The translations under genes were made by a program, and so were the position numbers. Under the pieces are notes generated by a model. It was not told where the DNA came from. It saw only the letters and a list, made by a program, of their open reading frames with translations, and ran no database searches. This document shows, one piece after another, positions 1-9,354 of a stretch of 64,000 bases of DNA (positions are counted from its first letter, which is position 1; each line of letters opens with the position of its first letter). The stretch comes from Microbacterium hydrocarbonoxydans (GTDB taxonomy: Bacteria; Actinomycetota; Actinomycetes; Actinomycetales; Microbacteriaceae), in assembly GCF_900105205.1 (NCBI RefSeq), contig NZ_FNSQ01000005.1:682001-746000 (forward strand). Direction: 5' to 3'.

Positions 1-632
1 GGATCGACCTCGCCCGCAAGCTCGGCACCGAGAATCCGGCGCTGCGCGACCCCGCGAACATCGAGTCCATCGTGCTGCACACCAGCCACCACACGCACTA
101 CGTGATCGGCTCGGGAGCGAACGACCCGCAGAAGTATGACCCGACGGCATCCCGCGAGACGCTCGACCACTCGATCCCGTACATCTTCGCGGTCGCACTG
201 CAGGACGGCGGCTGGCACCACGTCGACTCGTACACGCCCGAGCGCGCCGGCCGCCCGGACACGGTCGCCCTGTGGCACAGGATCACCACGGCCGAGGATG
301 CCGAGTGGACGCGCCGCTACCACTCGGAGGACCCCGACGTGAAGGCGTTCGGCGGTCGTGTGGAGTTCCGCCTGACCGACGGCACGACCGTCGTCGACGA
401 GATCGCCGTCGCCGACGCGCATCCGCTCGGCGCCCGCCCGTTCGCCCGAGCGGACTACATCGCGAAGTTCCGCCTGCTGGCCGAGCCCGTGCTGGAGCCC
501 GCCGAGATCGAGCGCTTCCTCGAGCTCGTGCAGCGCCTGCCCGAGCTGACAGCCGCCGAGGTCGGCGAGCTGTCGATCATCGCGAAGCCCGGCCTGCTCG
601 AGGGCGCGGACGCCCCGAAGGGTCTGTTCTGA
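1..632 (+). CDS. prpD: 2-methylcitrate dehydratase, C-terminal part (5' end outside window)
   Basis: The reading frame is open from base 3 to the TGA at 630-632, so about 209 C-terminal residues of a MmgE/PrpD-family protein are visible. The segment reading [15 protein letters not shown] and the downstream ADYIAKFR stretch are typical of PrpD C-termini. The enzyme dehydrates 2-methylcitrate in the cytoplasmic methylcitrate cycle, which oxidises propionyl-CoA to pyruvate and succinate. The next two genes encode the lyase and synthase of the same cycle, so the gene order is prpD-prpB-prpC. The upstream promoter is outside the window. The prpD-prpB gap of 136 bp is unusually long for this operon and holds an inverted-repeat element (643-740). 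Identity rests on family motifs plus the neighbours. Confidence 0.93.
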   Translation, partial: IDLARKLGTENPALRDPANIESIVLHTSHHTHYVIGSGANDPQKYDPTASRETLDHSIPYIFAVALQDGGWHHVDSYTPERAGRPDTVALWHRITTAEDAEWTRRYHSEDPDVKAFGGRVEFRLTDGTTVVDEIAVADAHPLGARPFARADYIAKFRLLAEPVLEPAEIERFLELVQRLPELTAAEVGELSIIAKPGLLEGADAPKGLF

Positions 633-642
633 TGTCCGCGCC

Positions 643-740
643 GTTCACAATTCAGCATGGACATCGTTCCCGCCGCACCGGGCAGCCGCGACCGCGCACC
701 GCGGGATCGCAGGTGCAGGCGCTCATGCTGAATCGTGAAC
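643..740. repeat. Inverted-repeat element, family A (copy 1, 98 bp)
   Basis: Arms GTTCACAATTCAGCAT (643-658) and ATGCTGAATCGTGAAC (725-740) pair with one mismatch around a GC-rich interior. The same arms recur at 25495-25592, 48586-48671 and 54075-54160. This copy lies inside the prp operon between prpD and prpB, where its transcript could form a processing or stability hairpin. Confidence 0.85.
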
Positions 741-768
741 GGCCTTCCACCGAGAAAGACAGGTTCTG

Positions 769-1671
769 ATGCTGTACTCCCACGTCACCCCGGCCGAGAA
801 GCGGCGCCTGTTCCGCGAACGGCTCGCGAGCGGCGAGTTGCTGAGATTCCCCGGCGCGTTCAACCCCCTGAGCGCCCGGCTCATCGAGCAGAAGGGCTTC
901 GACGGGGTCTACATCTCGGGAGCGGTGCTGTCGGCCGACCTCGGTGTGCCCGACATCGGCCTCACCACGCTGACCGAGGTCGCCGGCCGCGCGAAGCAGA
1001 TCGCCCGGATGACCGACATCCCCGCCATTGTCGACGCCGACACGGGCTTCGGCGAGCCGATGAACGTCGCCCGCACCATCCAGGAGCTCGAGGATGCCGG
1101 GCTCGCGGGCACCCACATCGAGGATCAGATCAACCCCAAGCGCTGCGGCCATCTCGACGGCAAGAGCGTCGTCGACGAGCGCACCGCCATCCGCCGCATC
1201 CGTGCCGCCGCCGACGCCCGCCGCGACCCGAACTTCCTCATCATGGCCCGTACCGACATCCGTGCCGTCGACGGGCTCGACGCCGCTGTCGACCGTGCCA
1301 AGGCGCTGGTGGATGCGGGAGCGGATGCCGTGTTCCCGGAGGCGATGCGCACGCTCGCCGAGTTCGAGGCGATGGCCGAGGCGCTGGACGTGCCGATCCT
1401 GGCGAACATGACGGAGTTCGGCAAGAGCGACCTCTTCTCCGTCGACCAGCTGCGGGATGCCGGCGTGAACATGGTGATCTGGCCCGTGTCGCTGCTGCGC
1501 ATCGCGATGGGCGCGGCGGGCCGTGCGCTCGATACGCTGAACGAGGAGGGGCACCTCACCTCGAAGCTCGGTGAGATGCAGCACCGTGCAGATCTCTACG
1601 ACCTGATCGACTACGAGTCCTACACGAAGTTCGACTCGGGCGTCGCAGGCTTCACCGTCACGAAGGAGTGA
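769..1671 (+). CDS. prpB: 2-methylisocitrate lyase
   Basis: This 300-residue protein has the usual length of PrpB. It splits 2-methylisocitrate into pyruvate and succinate in the cytoplasm. The isocitrate lyase superfamily metal site DADTGFGEP begins near residue 89, and the catalytic-cysteine signature PKRCGHL lies near residue 123. The form KRCGH and the short chain separate it from isocitrate lyase proper. An AAAGACAGG stretch ahead of the ATG is the only ribosome-site candidate. The stop codon sits 2 nt before the ATG of prpC, so the two genes are transcribed together and probably translationally coupled. The call is firm because all three methylcitrate-cycle genes are adjacent. Confidence 0.95.
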   Translation: MLYSHVTPAEKRRLFRERLASGELLRFPGAFNPLSARLIEQKGFDGVYISGAVLSADLGVPDIGLTTLTEVAGRAKQIARMTDIPAIVDADTGFGEPMNVARTIQELEDAGLAGTHIEDQINPKRCGHLDGKSVVDERTAIRRIRAAADARRDPNFLIMARTDIRAVDGLDAAVDRAKALVDAGADAVFPEAMRTLAEFEAMAEALDVPILANMTEFGKSDLFSVDQLRDAGVNMVIWPVSLLRIAMGAAGRALDTLNEEGHLTSKLGEMQHRADLYDLIDYESYTKFDSGVAGFTVTKE

Positions 1672-1673
1672 GC

Positions 1674-2807
1674 ATGACCGAGCCGGACATCAAGAAGGGC
1701 CTCGCGGGGGTCGTCGTCGACACGACCGCGATCTCGAAGGTCAACCCCGAGACGAACAGCCTCCTGTACCGCGGCTACCCCGTGCAGGAGCTCGCGGCGA
1801 CGCAGCCCTTCGAGGCGGTGGCGTATCTGCTGTGGCACGGCGAGCTGCCGGATGCCGCGCAGCTGGCAGCCTTCCGGGCGTCAGAGCGCGAGCACCGCGC
1901 GCTGACCGACACCGTCAAGACGGCCATCGACCTGATCCCGCTCGAGGCGCATCCCATGGACGAGGTCCGCACGGCGGTCAGCCTGATCGGCGCCTCAGAC
2001 ACGAACGCGGGCGGGTCGGTGCTCGATGCCGGCGGCAGCCCGGAGGAGAACCTGGAGCGCAGCATCCGGCTGTTCGCGGCTCTTCCCGCGATCGTCGCCT
2101 ATGGGCAGCGGCGCCGGCGGGGCGAGGAGCCGATCGCCCCGCGCGACGACCTCGACTACTCGGCGAACTTCCTCTGGATGACGTTCGGCGAGGAGCCCGA
2201 CCCGGTCGTCGTCGACGCGTTCAACCGCTCGATGATCCTGTATGCCGAGCACTCGTTCAACGCCTCGACGTTCACGGCCCGTGTGATCACGTCGACTCTC
2301 AGCGACCTGTACTCGGCCGTGGTCGGCGCGATCGGCGCACTCAAGGGGCCGCTGCACGGCGGCGCCAACGAGGCTGTGCTGCACATCTTCGACGAGATCG
2401 GCGAGGCCTCGAACGTGGTGCCGTGGCTCGACAAGGCTCTGGCCGAGAAGCGCAAGATCATGGGCTTCGGCCACCGCGTCTACAAGAGCGGCGATTCGCG
2501 CGTGCCCACCATGAAGGCCGCACTCGACACCCTCGTCGAGCACTACGACCGCCGCGAGGTGGCCGAGCTGTACGACGCCCTCGAGTCGGAGTTCGTCGCG
2601 CGCAAGGGCATCTACCCGAACCTCGACTACCCCTCCGGCCCCGCCTACAACCTCATCGGTTTCGACACGCTGACCTTCACACCGCTGTTCGTCGCGGCGC
2701 GGGTCACGGGGTGGACCGCCCACGTGATCGAGCAGGCCGGGGCGAACGCCCTGATCCGCCCGCTGTCGCACTACGACGGGGTCGACGAGCGCCACATCGA
2801 GGGCTGA
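1674..2807 (+). CDS. prpC: 2-methylcitrate synthase (citrate synthase family)
   Basis: This 377-residue type I citrate-synthase-fold enzyme condenses propionyl-CoA with oxaloacetate. The active-site motifs are HGGANEAV near residue 228, GFGHRVYKSGDSR near residue 264 and the catalytic-Asp stretch PNLDYPSG near residue 317. The ATG at 1674 is preferred over the in-frame GTG at 1668 because AAGGAG (1662-1667) lies 6 nt before the ATG, and the GTG would overlap the prpB stop. Actinobacterial PrpC enzymes often also accept acetyl-CoA, so a citrate synthase side activity is possible. The prpB partner favours the methylcitrate role. Confidence 0.93.
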   Translation: MTEPDIKKGLAGVVVDTTAISKVNPETNSLLYRGYPVQELAATQPFEAVAYLLWHGELPDAAQLAAFRASEREHRALTDTVKTAIDLIPLEAHPMDEVRTAVSLIGASDTNAGGSVLDAGGSPEENLERSIRLFAALPAIVAYGQRRRRGEEPIAPRDDLDYSANFLWMTFGEEPDPVVVDAFNRSMILYAEHSFNASTFTARVITSTLSDLYSAVVGAIGALKGPLHGGANEAVLHIFDEIGEASNVVPWLDKALAEKRKIMGFGHRVYKSGDSRVPTMKAALDTLVEHYDRREVAELYDALESEFVARKGIYPNLDYPSGPAYNLIGFDTLTFTPLFVAARVTGWTAHVIEQAGANALIRPLSHYDGVDERHIEG

Positions 2808-2880
2808 CGACGCGCCATCGCAGGGGCTTAGAGCGCCCTTAGCGCGGCGATCCCACCGGGGTCAAGGCCGTGCGCGAGCG

Positions 2881-2903
2881 GATCAGTCGGAGTACCACTG
2901 ATC
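2881..2903. promoter_or_regulatory. Inverted repeat upstream of the MFS gene, possible operator
   Basis: Perfect 7-bp arms GATCAGT (2881-2887) and ACTGATC (2897-2903) are separated by 9 bp and lie about 40 bp before the MFS start. Position and symmetry suit a repressor site. No cognate regulator gene is adjacent. Confidence 0.35.
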
Positions 2904-2940
2904 GAGCGTGCCGTCGTGCGCCGTTCGAGAAGGAGGCTCC

Positions 2941-4428
2941 ATGTCCGCAACCGATGTCCCCGCCAAGGAGGTCCGGTCACTCGTCCCCGCGCGGATGGAC
3001 CGGCTGCCGTGGTCCCGATTCCACTGGCTGATCGTCGTCGGACTCGGGTTCTCCTGGATCCTCGACGGTCTCGAGGTGCAGATCGTCGCGGCGAACGGCT
3101 ATGCCGCGACGCTCGGGATGGGTCCCGCCGAGGTCGGTCTCGCCGGCACCTGCTATCTGCTCGGACAGGTGTTCGGCGCGCTGGTGTTCGGTCGGCTCGC
3201 GGATCGGCTCGGGCGCAAGAACCTGTTCCTCGTGTCCCTCGCGGTGTACCTGGTCGGGTCGGCGGTCGCTGGTCTCGCCTTCGCACCCTGGTTCTTCTAC
3301 ATCTGGCGCTTCGTCGCCGGCGCGGGCATCGGCGGCGAGTACGCGGCCATCAACTCCGCGATCGACGAGATCATCCCCGCGAAGTACCGCGGTCGCGTGG
3401 ACATCGCCATCAACGGGACGTACTGGGGCGGCGCGGCCCTCGGTGCCGTGGCGAACCTGTTCTTCCTGAACACCGACATCCTCCCGGCCGACATCGGGTG
3501 GCGCCTCAGCTTCTTCCTCGGACCCGTGCTCGGCGTGCTCATCATCTGGCTGCGTCGCCACATCCCCGAGAGCCCGCGCTGGCAGATGACCCACGGACGC
3601 GAGGACGAGGCCGAGCGCAACGTCGACGCGATCGAGGAGCGCATCCGTGCTGAGGGCAAGACCATCCCGCCGGTCGACGAGAGCAAGGCGATCACCGTGA
3701 AGGAGTACGGACGCGTGCCGTTCCTCGTCATCGCGAAGGTGCTGTTCCGCAAGTACCCCCGCCGCACGATGGTCGGCATCACCATGATGGTGACGCAGTC
3801 GTTCCTCTACAACGCGATCTTCTTCACCTATGCCCTGGTGCTGGAGAACTTCTACGACACGCCTCCTGCCTCCGCCTCGCAGTACTTCATCGTCTTCGCG
3901 GTGGGCAACCTCGCGGGCGCGCTGGTGCTCGGTCACTTCTTCGACACCTGGGGTCGGCGGCGGATGCTGTTCGCGACCTACGTCCTCGCCGGCGGCATCC
4001 TGCTCGTCAGCGCGTTCCTGTTCAACGCGGGCGTGCTCAACGCCGGCACCCACACGGCGTTCTGGTGCGCATCGTTCTTCTTCGCCTCCGCCGGCGCCTC
4101 GGCCGCCTACCTCACCGTGAGCGAGATCTTCCCGCTCGAGCTGCGCAGCCAGGTGATCTCCTACGTCTTCTCCATCGGCCAGCTCGTCGGCGCCATCGCG
4201 CCGGTGCTGTACGGATCGCTCATCGGCCAGAGCGCGGAGACCGGCGACCGGGGCCCGCTCTTCTGGGGCTATGTCCTGGGGGCGGCGATCATGATGTTGG
4301 GAGGGGTCGTCTGCGGGATCTTCGGCGTCAGTGCGGCGGGCAAGTCGCTGGAGGACATCGCGGATCCGCTCTCGCTGGTGGAGTCGGGGGAGAAGCCCGT
4401 CACGCCCGATGGCGCACGGCGGACCTAG
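2941..4428 (+). CDS. MFS transporter, metabolite:proton symporter-like
   Basis: This 495-residue membrane protein has about twelve hydrophobic segments. Major-facilitator signatures include GRLADRLGRKN after TM2, an RGRVDIAINGTYWGG stretch near TM4, and IPESPRW at the start of the central loop, which place it in the sugar/organic-acid transporter branch. The central charged loop spans roughly residues 210-255. The ATG at 2941 has a strong GAGAAGGAGG ribosome site directly upstream. The gene is 133 bp after prpC on the same strand. A propionate-related or aromatic/organic acid substrate is plausible from position, but nothing in the sequence shows the substrate. A hairpin at 4452-4482 follows the stop. 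Confidence 0.85.
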   Translation: MSATDVPAKEVRSLVPARMDRLPWSRFHWLIVVGLGFSWILDGLEVQIVAANGYAATLGMGPAEVGLAGTCYLLGQVFGALVFGRLADRLGRKNLFLVSLAVYLVGSAVAGLAFAPWFFYIWRFVAGAGIGGEYAAINSAIDEIIPAKYRGRVDIAINGTYWGGAALGAVANLFFLNTDILPADIGWRLSFFLGPVLGVLIIWLRRHIPESPRWQMTHGREDEAERNVDAIEERIRAEGKTIPPVDESKAITVKEYGRVPFLVIAKVLFRKYPRRTMVGITMMVTQSFLYNAIFFTYALVLENFYDTPPASASQYFIVFAVGNLAGALVLGHFFDTWGRRRMLFATYVLAGGILLVSAFLFNAGVLNAGTHTAFWCASFFFASAGASAAYLTVSEIFPLELRSQVISYVFSIGQLVGAIAPVLYGSLIGQSAETGDRGPLFWGYVLGAAIMMLGGVVCGIFGVSAAGKSLEDIADPLSLVESGEKPVTPDGARRT

Positions 4429-4451
4429 GCGTCGATCGCCCTCGACGCAGC

Positions 4452-4482
4452 GATGCCCGGGTCCGCGAGGGACCCGGGCATC
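4452..4482. terminator. Bidirectional intrinsic terminator between MFS gene and abfA
   Basis: A perfect 13-bp stem, GATGCCCGGGTCC (4452-4464) with GGACCCGGGCATC (4470-4482), encloses a 5-nt loop. It lies 23 nt after the MFS stop and about 50 nt after the convergent abfA stop. There is no U-tract, as is common in actinobacteria. Confidence 0.75.
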
Positions 4483-4494
4483 TGCGTGTCAGGG

Positions 4495-4543
4495 GACTGT
4501 GTCAGGGAACCAAGCCAGGAACTGTGTCAGGGAACTAAGCCAG
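4495..4543. repeat. 25-bp tandem duplication across the 3' end of abfA
   Basis: The 24-nt block beginning GACTGTGTCAGGGAAC (4495-4518) is repeated at 4520-4543 with two changes. The second copy contains the abfA stop codon (4535-4537), so the duplication lies just beyond and over the last codons. A partial third copy (GTGTCAGGG) precedes it at about 4486. Confidence 0.8.
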
Positions 4544-6058
4544 CTCGATCACCGACCACGACAGCGGGGGCAGCGTGGCCCGCACGGCGCCGTCCACGAC
4601 CTCCGCCGCACCCAGCGGAACCATGTGCACGGTGTCGGGGGTGGTCTCGAGGTTCGAGGTGTGCCGGTCCCCGCCCTCCGGGATCGTGAGCGTCTCGGCG
4701 TTCACGACGCGCAGCCCGGTCAGGCCGCGCAGCTCCACCGTCAGATCGCTCTCCTCGTCCAGCGAGCGGTTCGCGACGAAGACCACGACCCGTCCGGTCT
4801 CCTCGTCCCACGTGGCCGCGGCATCCACCGCGTCGACCCCGCCGTAGCGCTTCGTCTCGATCTGCGGCGCCGACACCGCGAGGCGCAGGATGCGCCCCTT
4901 CGCGAGGCGGGCCATGCGCTCGAACGGCCAGAAGCTCGTCTGCCGCCAGGCCGGTCCGCCTTCCTCCGAGCGGATCGGTGCGATCACGTTGACCAACTGT
5001 GCCTGGTTGGCGATCTTCACGCGGTCGCCGTGACGCAGCAGGCTGTTGAGCAGCGTACCCACGACCACGGCATCCGTGACGTTGTAGGTGTCCTCGATCA
5101 GACGCGGATGCTCCCGCCACCCCGCCTTGGCGATCTCGCCCGCCTCGACGTCGTTGTACTTCACCTGGTCCCACACGTTCCACTCGTCGAACGAGATGTC
5201 CACCTGCTTGGTGTGCTTGCCCGCCGCCTTCACCGCGTCGATCGTCGCGATGACGCCGTCGATGAACGCATCCATGTCGACCGACTCCGCGAGGAACGAC
5301 TCGGCGTCGCCGTCGTGCTCCTGGTAGTACGCGTGCATCGAGACGAAGTCGACCTCGTCGTAGGCGTGCGTGAGCACGGTGTGCTCCCAGGCGCCGAACG
5401 TCGGCATCGAGCGCCCGGACGACCCGACCGCGACGAGCTCGATCGACGGGTCGACGAGTTTCATGGCCTTGGCGGACTCCTGGGCGAGGCGTCCGTACTC
5501 GGTCGCGGTCTTGCCGCCGATCTGCCACGGGCCGTCGAGCTCGTTGCCCAGGCACCACAGCTTGATGTCGAAGGGCTGCTCGGCGCCGTTCTTGCGCCGC
5601 AGGTCCGACCAGTAGGTGCCGCTCGGGTGGTTCGCGTACTCCACCAGTGCGCGCGCCTCCTCGACGCCGCGGGTGCCGAGGTTGATGGCCTCCATGACCT
5701 CGACGTCGGCCTCCTTCGCCCAGTCCATGAACTCGTGCAGACCGAAGGCGTTCGTCTCGATCGTGTGCCACGCGCCGTCGATGCGGACCGGCCGATCCTC
5801 GACCGGACCCACGCCGTCCTCCCATCGATATCCTGAGACGAAGTTGCCACCGGGGTAGCGGATGACGGTCGGACCCATCTCCTTCACCAGGGCGAGCACG
5901 TCCTGACGGAAGCCGCGCTCGTCTGCCTGCGGGTGTCCCGGCTCGTAGATGCCGGTGTACACGCAGCGTCCCATGTGCTCGACGAATGACCCGAAGAGCC
6001 TCCGGGGGACGTCGGCGATGGTGAAGTCGCGGTCGATGGTGATGCGGGCCTGAGACAT
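4535..6058 (-). CDS. abfA: Alpha-L-arabinofuranosidase, GH51, intracellular
   Basis: This 507-residue protein has the normal length of bacterial GH51 enzymes and no signal peptide, so it should act in the cytoplasm on imported arabino-oligosaccharides. The acid/base Glu is E173 in GNELDGPW and the nucleophile is E291 in SFDEWNVW. The N-terminal RYPGGNFVSGYRWEDGVGP stretch and the C-terminal beta-sandwich are typical of the family. It is the last gene of an operon whose order is binding protein, permease, permease, abfA. Its ATG lies 58 bp after the second permease gene. The neighbouring LacI regulator and palindromic operator at 9357-9372 probably control it. The 3' end carries a tandem duplication. 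Confidence 0.95.
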   Translation of the reverse strand: MSQARITIDRDFTIADVPRRLFGSFVEHMGRCVYTGIYEPGHPQADERGFRQDVLALVKEMGPTVIRYPGGNFVSGYRWEDGVGPVEDRPVRIDGAWHTIETNAFGLHEFMDWAKEADVEVMEAINLGTRGVEEARALVEYANHPSGTYWSDLRRKNGAEQPFDIKLWCLGNELDGPWQIGGKTATEYGRLAQESAKAMKLVDPSIELVAVGSSGRSMPTFGAWEHTVLTHAYDEVDFVSMHAYYQEHDGDAESFLAESVDMDAFIDGVIATIDAVKAAGKHTKQVDISFDEWNVWDQVKYNDVEAGEIAKAGWREHPRLIEDTYNVTDAVVVGTLLNSLLRHGDRVKIANQAQLVNVIAPIRSEEGGPAWRQTSFWPFERMARLAKGRILRLAVSAPQIETKRYGGVDAVDAAATWDEETGRVVVFVANRSLDEESDLTVELRGLTGLRVVNAETLTIPEGGDRHTSNLETTPDTVHMVPLGAAEVVDGAVRATLPPLSWSVIELA

Positions 6059-6116
6059 TGCTCTCCTTGGTTCTGGCTCTCGAGCCGGGATCCGGCGCTG
6101 CGGCCGGGTGGGGGGA

Positions 6117-7028
6117 CTACTGACCGCCGAAGCCGCTGGTCGCGACGCCCTTGACGATCTGCTTCTGGAAGATGATGAACACGACGATCAGGGGGAGCGC
6201 GGCGAGCACGGCCTGCGCCATGACCTGCGCGTACTGCACGCCGTAGGCGCTGATCACCGTCTGGAGTCCGACCGGCAGCGTCATCAGCGTGGTGTCGTTG
6301 ATGACGAGGAACGGCCAGAGGAAGTTGTTCCACGCTCCGATGAAGACGAAGATCGCGACGGAGGCCAGGATCGGTCGGGAGAGCGGCAGCACGATCGACC
6401 AGAAGATGCGCAGTCGACCCGCACCGTCCACCCGCGCAGCGTCTTCGAGCTCGATCGGGATCGCGTCGAAGAAGCGCTTCAGGATGAACACCATCGCCGG
6501 CGCCACGACCTGGGGGAGGATGAGGCCCCAGTAGGTGTCGATCATGTTGAACGCGAGCATCTCGTAGAACAGCGGGATGATGAGCACCTGCGGAGGCACC
6601 ACGATCGAGGCGATGATCACGACGAACAGCCACTTGCGCCCGGTGAAGTCGAGTCGGGAGAACGCGTAGGCGGCCAGCGCCGAGATCGTCAGGGTGATGA
6701 GCGTCACCGCGATCGAGGTCCACAGGCTGTTGAACGCCCAGGTATAGACGTTGCCCTGCGACAGGATCGCGGTGAACGCCTCGACCGTCGGCCCGGAGGC
6801 GCCGATCCACGAGGGGTCGCCGGAGGCGGCATCCGTCTCGGTCTTGAAGGCGGTCGCGACCGCCCAGAGGAACGGGAGCAGCCAGCCGAGTGCGAGCAGG
6901 ATCAGCACCACGAGCGCGCTGATGCGGAGGAGGCCGAACGGCTTCTGGCCGGGGAGGCGCGAACGCTTCGGGCCGCGGGCCTTCGTGGTCGTGACGGCTT
7001 CGGTGCGGGTGAGGGTGGCGGTGGACAT
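6117..7028 (-). CDS. Carbohydrate ABC transporter permease, MalG type
   Basis: This 303-residue inner-membrane protein has six predicted helices and the conserved EAA loop (IPIELEDAARVDGAGRLRIF), where the ATPase docks. The ATG at 7028 is chosen because it overlaps the upstream permease stop as TGATG, the usual arrangement for coupled permease pairs. It pairs with the 7028-7984 permease and the binding protein to import an oligosaccharide, probably arabino-oligosaccharide given the downstream GH51 gene. No ATPase gene is in this operon. Transporters of this CUT1 class often share an MsiK-like ATPase encoded elsewhere. Substrate is inferred from context only. Confidence 0.93.
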   Translation of the reverse strand: MSTATLTRTEAVTTTKARGPKRSRLPGQKPFGLLRISALVVLILLALGWLLPFLWAVATAFKTETDAASGDPSWIGASGPTVEAFTAILSQGNVYTWAFNSLWTSIAVTLITLTISALAAYAFSRLDFTGRKWLFVVIIASIVVPPQVLIIPLFYEMLAFNMIDTYWGLILPQVVAPAMVFILKRFFDAIPIELEDAARVDGAGRLRIFWSIVLPLSRPILASVAIFVFIGAWNNFLWPFLVINDTTLMTLPVGLQTVISAYGVQYAQVMAQAVLAALPLIVVFIIFQKQIVKGVATSGFGGQ

Positions 7029-7984
7029 CACAGCTGCGGCTCCTTCCGGCGGCGCATGATCAGAGCCTGCGCGACGCCGATGATGACGATGAGAGCGAAG
7101 AACACATAGGAGATCGCGGCCGAGTAGCCGAATCGGTAGCTGACGAAGCCGGCCTCGTAGATGTACTGGACGATCGAGCGCGTGGTGTCGCTCGCGACAC
7201 CGCCGAGCATCTGGTACGCCTGGTCGAACAGCTTCAGCGAGGCGAGGATCTGCAGGATCAGGATCAGCACGGTCGCGGGTCCCAGCTGCGGGAGCGTGAT
7301 CGACCAGAACTGCCGCCACGGTCCGGCCCCGTCGAGGGAGGCGGCCTCGTACTGCTGCGGCGGGATGTTCTGCATCGCGGCGAGGTAGAGCAGGAAGTTG
7401 AATCCGACCGTCCACCAGACGGTGGCGATCACGATCGACAGCATGTTGGTGTCGGGGTTCTGCAGCCAGGCCAGCGGCTCGAGGCCGAAGAACTCGAGGA
7501 TGTTGTTGGCCGCACCGATCTGCGGGTTGAAGATCCAGACCCAGATCTGCGAGATCACGGTCGAGGCGAGCAGGTACGGCATGAAGAACGACAGGCGCCA
7601 GAGCCACTGTCCGGGGAGGCCGCGGTCGACGAGGGCGGCCATGAGCAGTGCGATCACGACGAGGGGGACGGTCGAGAGCAGCGTGAACCAGACGGTGTTG
7701 CCCATCGACTGCCACATCTTGGGGTCGGTGAGGGCTTCGGCGTAGTTCGCGAAGCCGACGAAGGCCCCGCCGGCGCCGGTGAGCGACTGGTCGGTGAAGC
7801 TGAGGATGATGCCGTGCACGATCGGCCAGACGAGGAACAGGGCGAAGGCGATCAGGAACGGCGTGAGGAACGCCCAGCTGACCAGCTGCTCGCGGTTCCG
7901 GGAGCCGGCGCGACGGATCGGAGCGCCGGACTTCGATCCGGTGACGATCGTGCGGGTGGAGTCGGTGGCGGTGGTCGTGCTCAT
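7028..7984 (-). CDS. Carbohydrate ABC transporter permease, MalF type
   Basis: This 318-residue protein has six membrane segments. The EAA loop reads IPPQQYEAASLDGAGPWRQF. The first helix follows the Arg-rich N-terminus (IRRAGSRNREQLVSWAFLTP). The ATG at 7984 overlaps the end of the binding-protein gene by 4 bp, and its stop overlaps the start of the next permease, so all three are translationally coupled. It forms the membrane channel with the MalG-type partner. Its substrate is likely an arabinose-containing oligosaccharide released by extracellular enzymes such as the GH43 protein encoded at 12.4 kb. Confidence 0.93.
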   Translation of the reverse strand: MSTTTATDSTRTIVTGSKSGAPIRRAGSRNREQLVSWAFLTPFLIAFALFLVWPIVHGIILSFTDQSLTGAGGAFVGFANYAEALTDPKMWQSMGNTVWFTLLSTVPLVVIALLMAALVDRGLPGQWLWRLSFFMPYLLASTVISQIWVWIFNPQIGAANNILEFFGLEPLAWLQNPDTNMLSIVIATVWWTVGFNFLLYLAAMQNIPPQQYEAASLDGAGPWRQFWSITLPQLGPATVLILILQILASLKLFDQAYQMLGGVASDTTRSIVQYIYEAGFVSYRFGYSAAISYVFFALIVIIGVAQALIMRRRKEPQL

Positions 7985-9318
7985 GATGCGAACGTCCCCT
8001 CGGGATCGGCCGGGTTGGGCTGACGCAGCAGCGTGTTGACCCTGGCCTCGAAGCGGTCGATCGCGGCGGCGGGGTCGTCGCCGGAGAGCAGGACTCCCTG
8101 CACGGCGGCGCCGAACTCGCTCTGGAAGTTCGACCCTGAGCCGGTGAACCAGGCGGTCGGGTCGTAGACGACGTGCTGGGCGGCCTCGGCGTAGTTCGCC
8201 TGCGGGACCAGGTCCGCGTACTCGGGGGATTCGGTCACCGGCAGGAACGCGGGGATGTGACCGGCCTCGGCCCATCCGAACGACCCCTTGAGCATGTCGG
8301 CGACGAACCGGTAGGTCAGGTCGCGCTTCTTCTCGTCGGCGTTCGTCTGGTGGGGCAGCACGAACGAGTGCGAGTCGGCGTACACGGCCGGGGTGCCGTA
8401 CAGGGTGGGGATCATGGTGGCGTCGAAGGGGATCTTCGCGTTCTGCATGGTGCGCAACTCCCACACGCCGGTGAAGAGCATCCCGCTCTTGCCGGTCGCG
8501 AACTCGGCGACCGCGCTGCCGTAGTCGGCCTGCGCGAGAGCGATCTCGCCGTCGAGCAGCGTGCGCATGAGCGTCAGCGACTCGACCGCCGCATCCTTGT
8601 CGATCACGGCCTTGCCGCCCTCCGGCAGCTCCATCGCGCCGCCGTGCTGCGAATAGAAGGTGTAGAAGAGGCGCCACATCTGCGCGCCGTCGCCCAGGTA
8701 GCCGTACGAGAGGGCGTGGCCTTCGGCCTTGCCACCGATCGTGCGCAGCTGGTCGAGGAACTCCTCGGGGGAGGAGGTCTCGGCGAGGCGTCCGTCGCTG
8801 TCGAGCACGCCGGCTGCATCGCAGATGTCGGTGTTGAACATCGCGACGAACGGATGCGCGTCCAACGCGATGCTGTACATGTCCTTGCCGACGAAGCCCT
8901 TCTCCCAGATGGGCTTCGGGAACGTCGAGCTGTCGATGCCGAGCTCGGCGAGGCGGTCGGTGTCCCAGCGGTCGAGCAGCCCGCCCGGCGCCCAGCCGAC
9001 CGTGCGAGTGGCGTGCATGATCGCGACGTCGGGCGCACGGCCGCCGGCACCCGCCATCGCGAGCTTGGTGTAGTACGGGGTGCCCCAGGCGAGGACGGTG
9101 GGGCGGATGCGGTACGCGCTCTGCGCGGAGTTCGCGGTGTCGAGCAGCTGCGACATGGTCACGCCGTCGCCGCCGGACAGCAGATGCCAGAACTGCAGGG
9201 TGGTGGTGTTCGAGCCGGGGACGGTGCCGGGAGCGCAGCCGGCGAGCAGAGCTGCTGCGGCGGTCACCGAGGCGGCTGTGAGGAACTGCCGTCTGGACAT
9301 ATCGAGCGGGGGCGTCAT
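7981..9318 (-). CDS. Sugar ABC transporter substrate-binding lipoprotein (CUT1)
   Basis: This 445-residue extracellular binding protein has a twin-arginine-like leader (SRRQFLTAASV) ending in the lipobox LLAGC, so it is probably exported folded and anchored by lipid. The ATG at 9318 is preferred because AAGGAG lies 5 nt upstream (9324-9329). A GTG two codons earlier would overlap that site. The rest of the chain fits the type 1 solute-binding (MalE-like) fold. It is the first gene of the importer/abfA operon and follows a promoter with a palindromic operator. Oligosaccharide specificity is inferred from the GH51 partner gene. Confidence 0.92.
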   Translation of the reverse strand: MTPPLDMSRRQFLTAASVTAAAALLAGCAPGTVPGSNTTTLQFWHLLSGGDGVTMSQLLDTANSAQSAYRIRPTVLAWGTPYYTKLAMAGAGGRAPDVAIMHATRTVGWAPGGLLDRWDTDRLAELGIDSSTFPKPIWEKGFVGKDMYSIALDAHPFVAMFNTDICDAAGVLDSDGRLAETSSPEEFLDQLRTIGGKAEGHALSYGYLGDGAQMWRLFYTFYSQHGGAMELPEGGKAVIDKDAAVESLTLMRTLLDGEIALAQADYGSAVAEFATGKSGMLFTGVWELRTMQNAKIPFDATMIPTLYGTPAVYADSHSFVLPHQTNADEKKRDLTYRFVADMLKGSFGWAEAGHIPAFLPVTESPEYADLVPQANYAEAAQHVVYDPTAWFTGSGSNFQSEFGAAVQGVLLSGDDPAAAIDRFEARVNTLLRQPNPADPEGTFAS

Positions 9319-9354
9319 CGTCACTCCTTCGTGACAGCGGGCGGGGTCGCCCCA

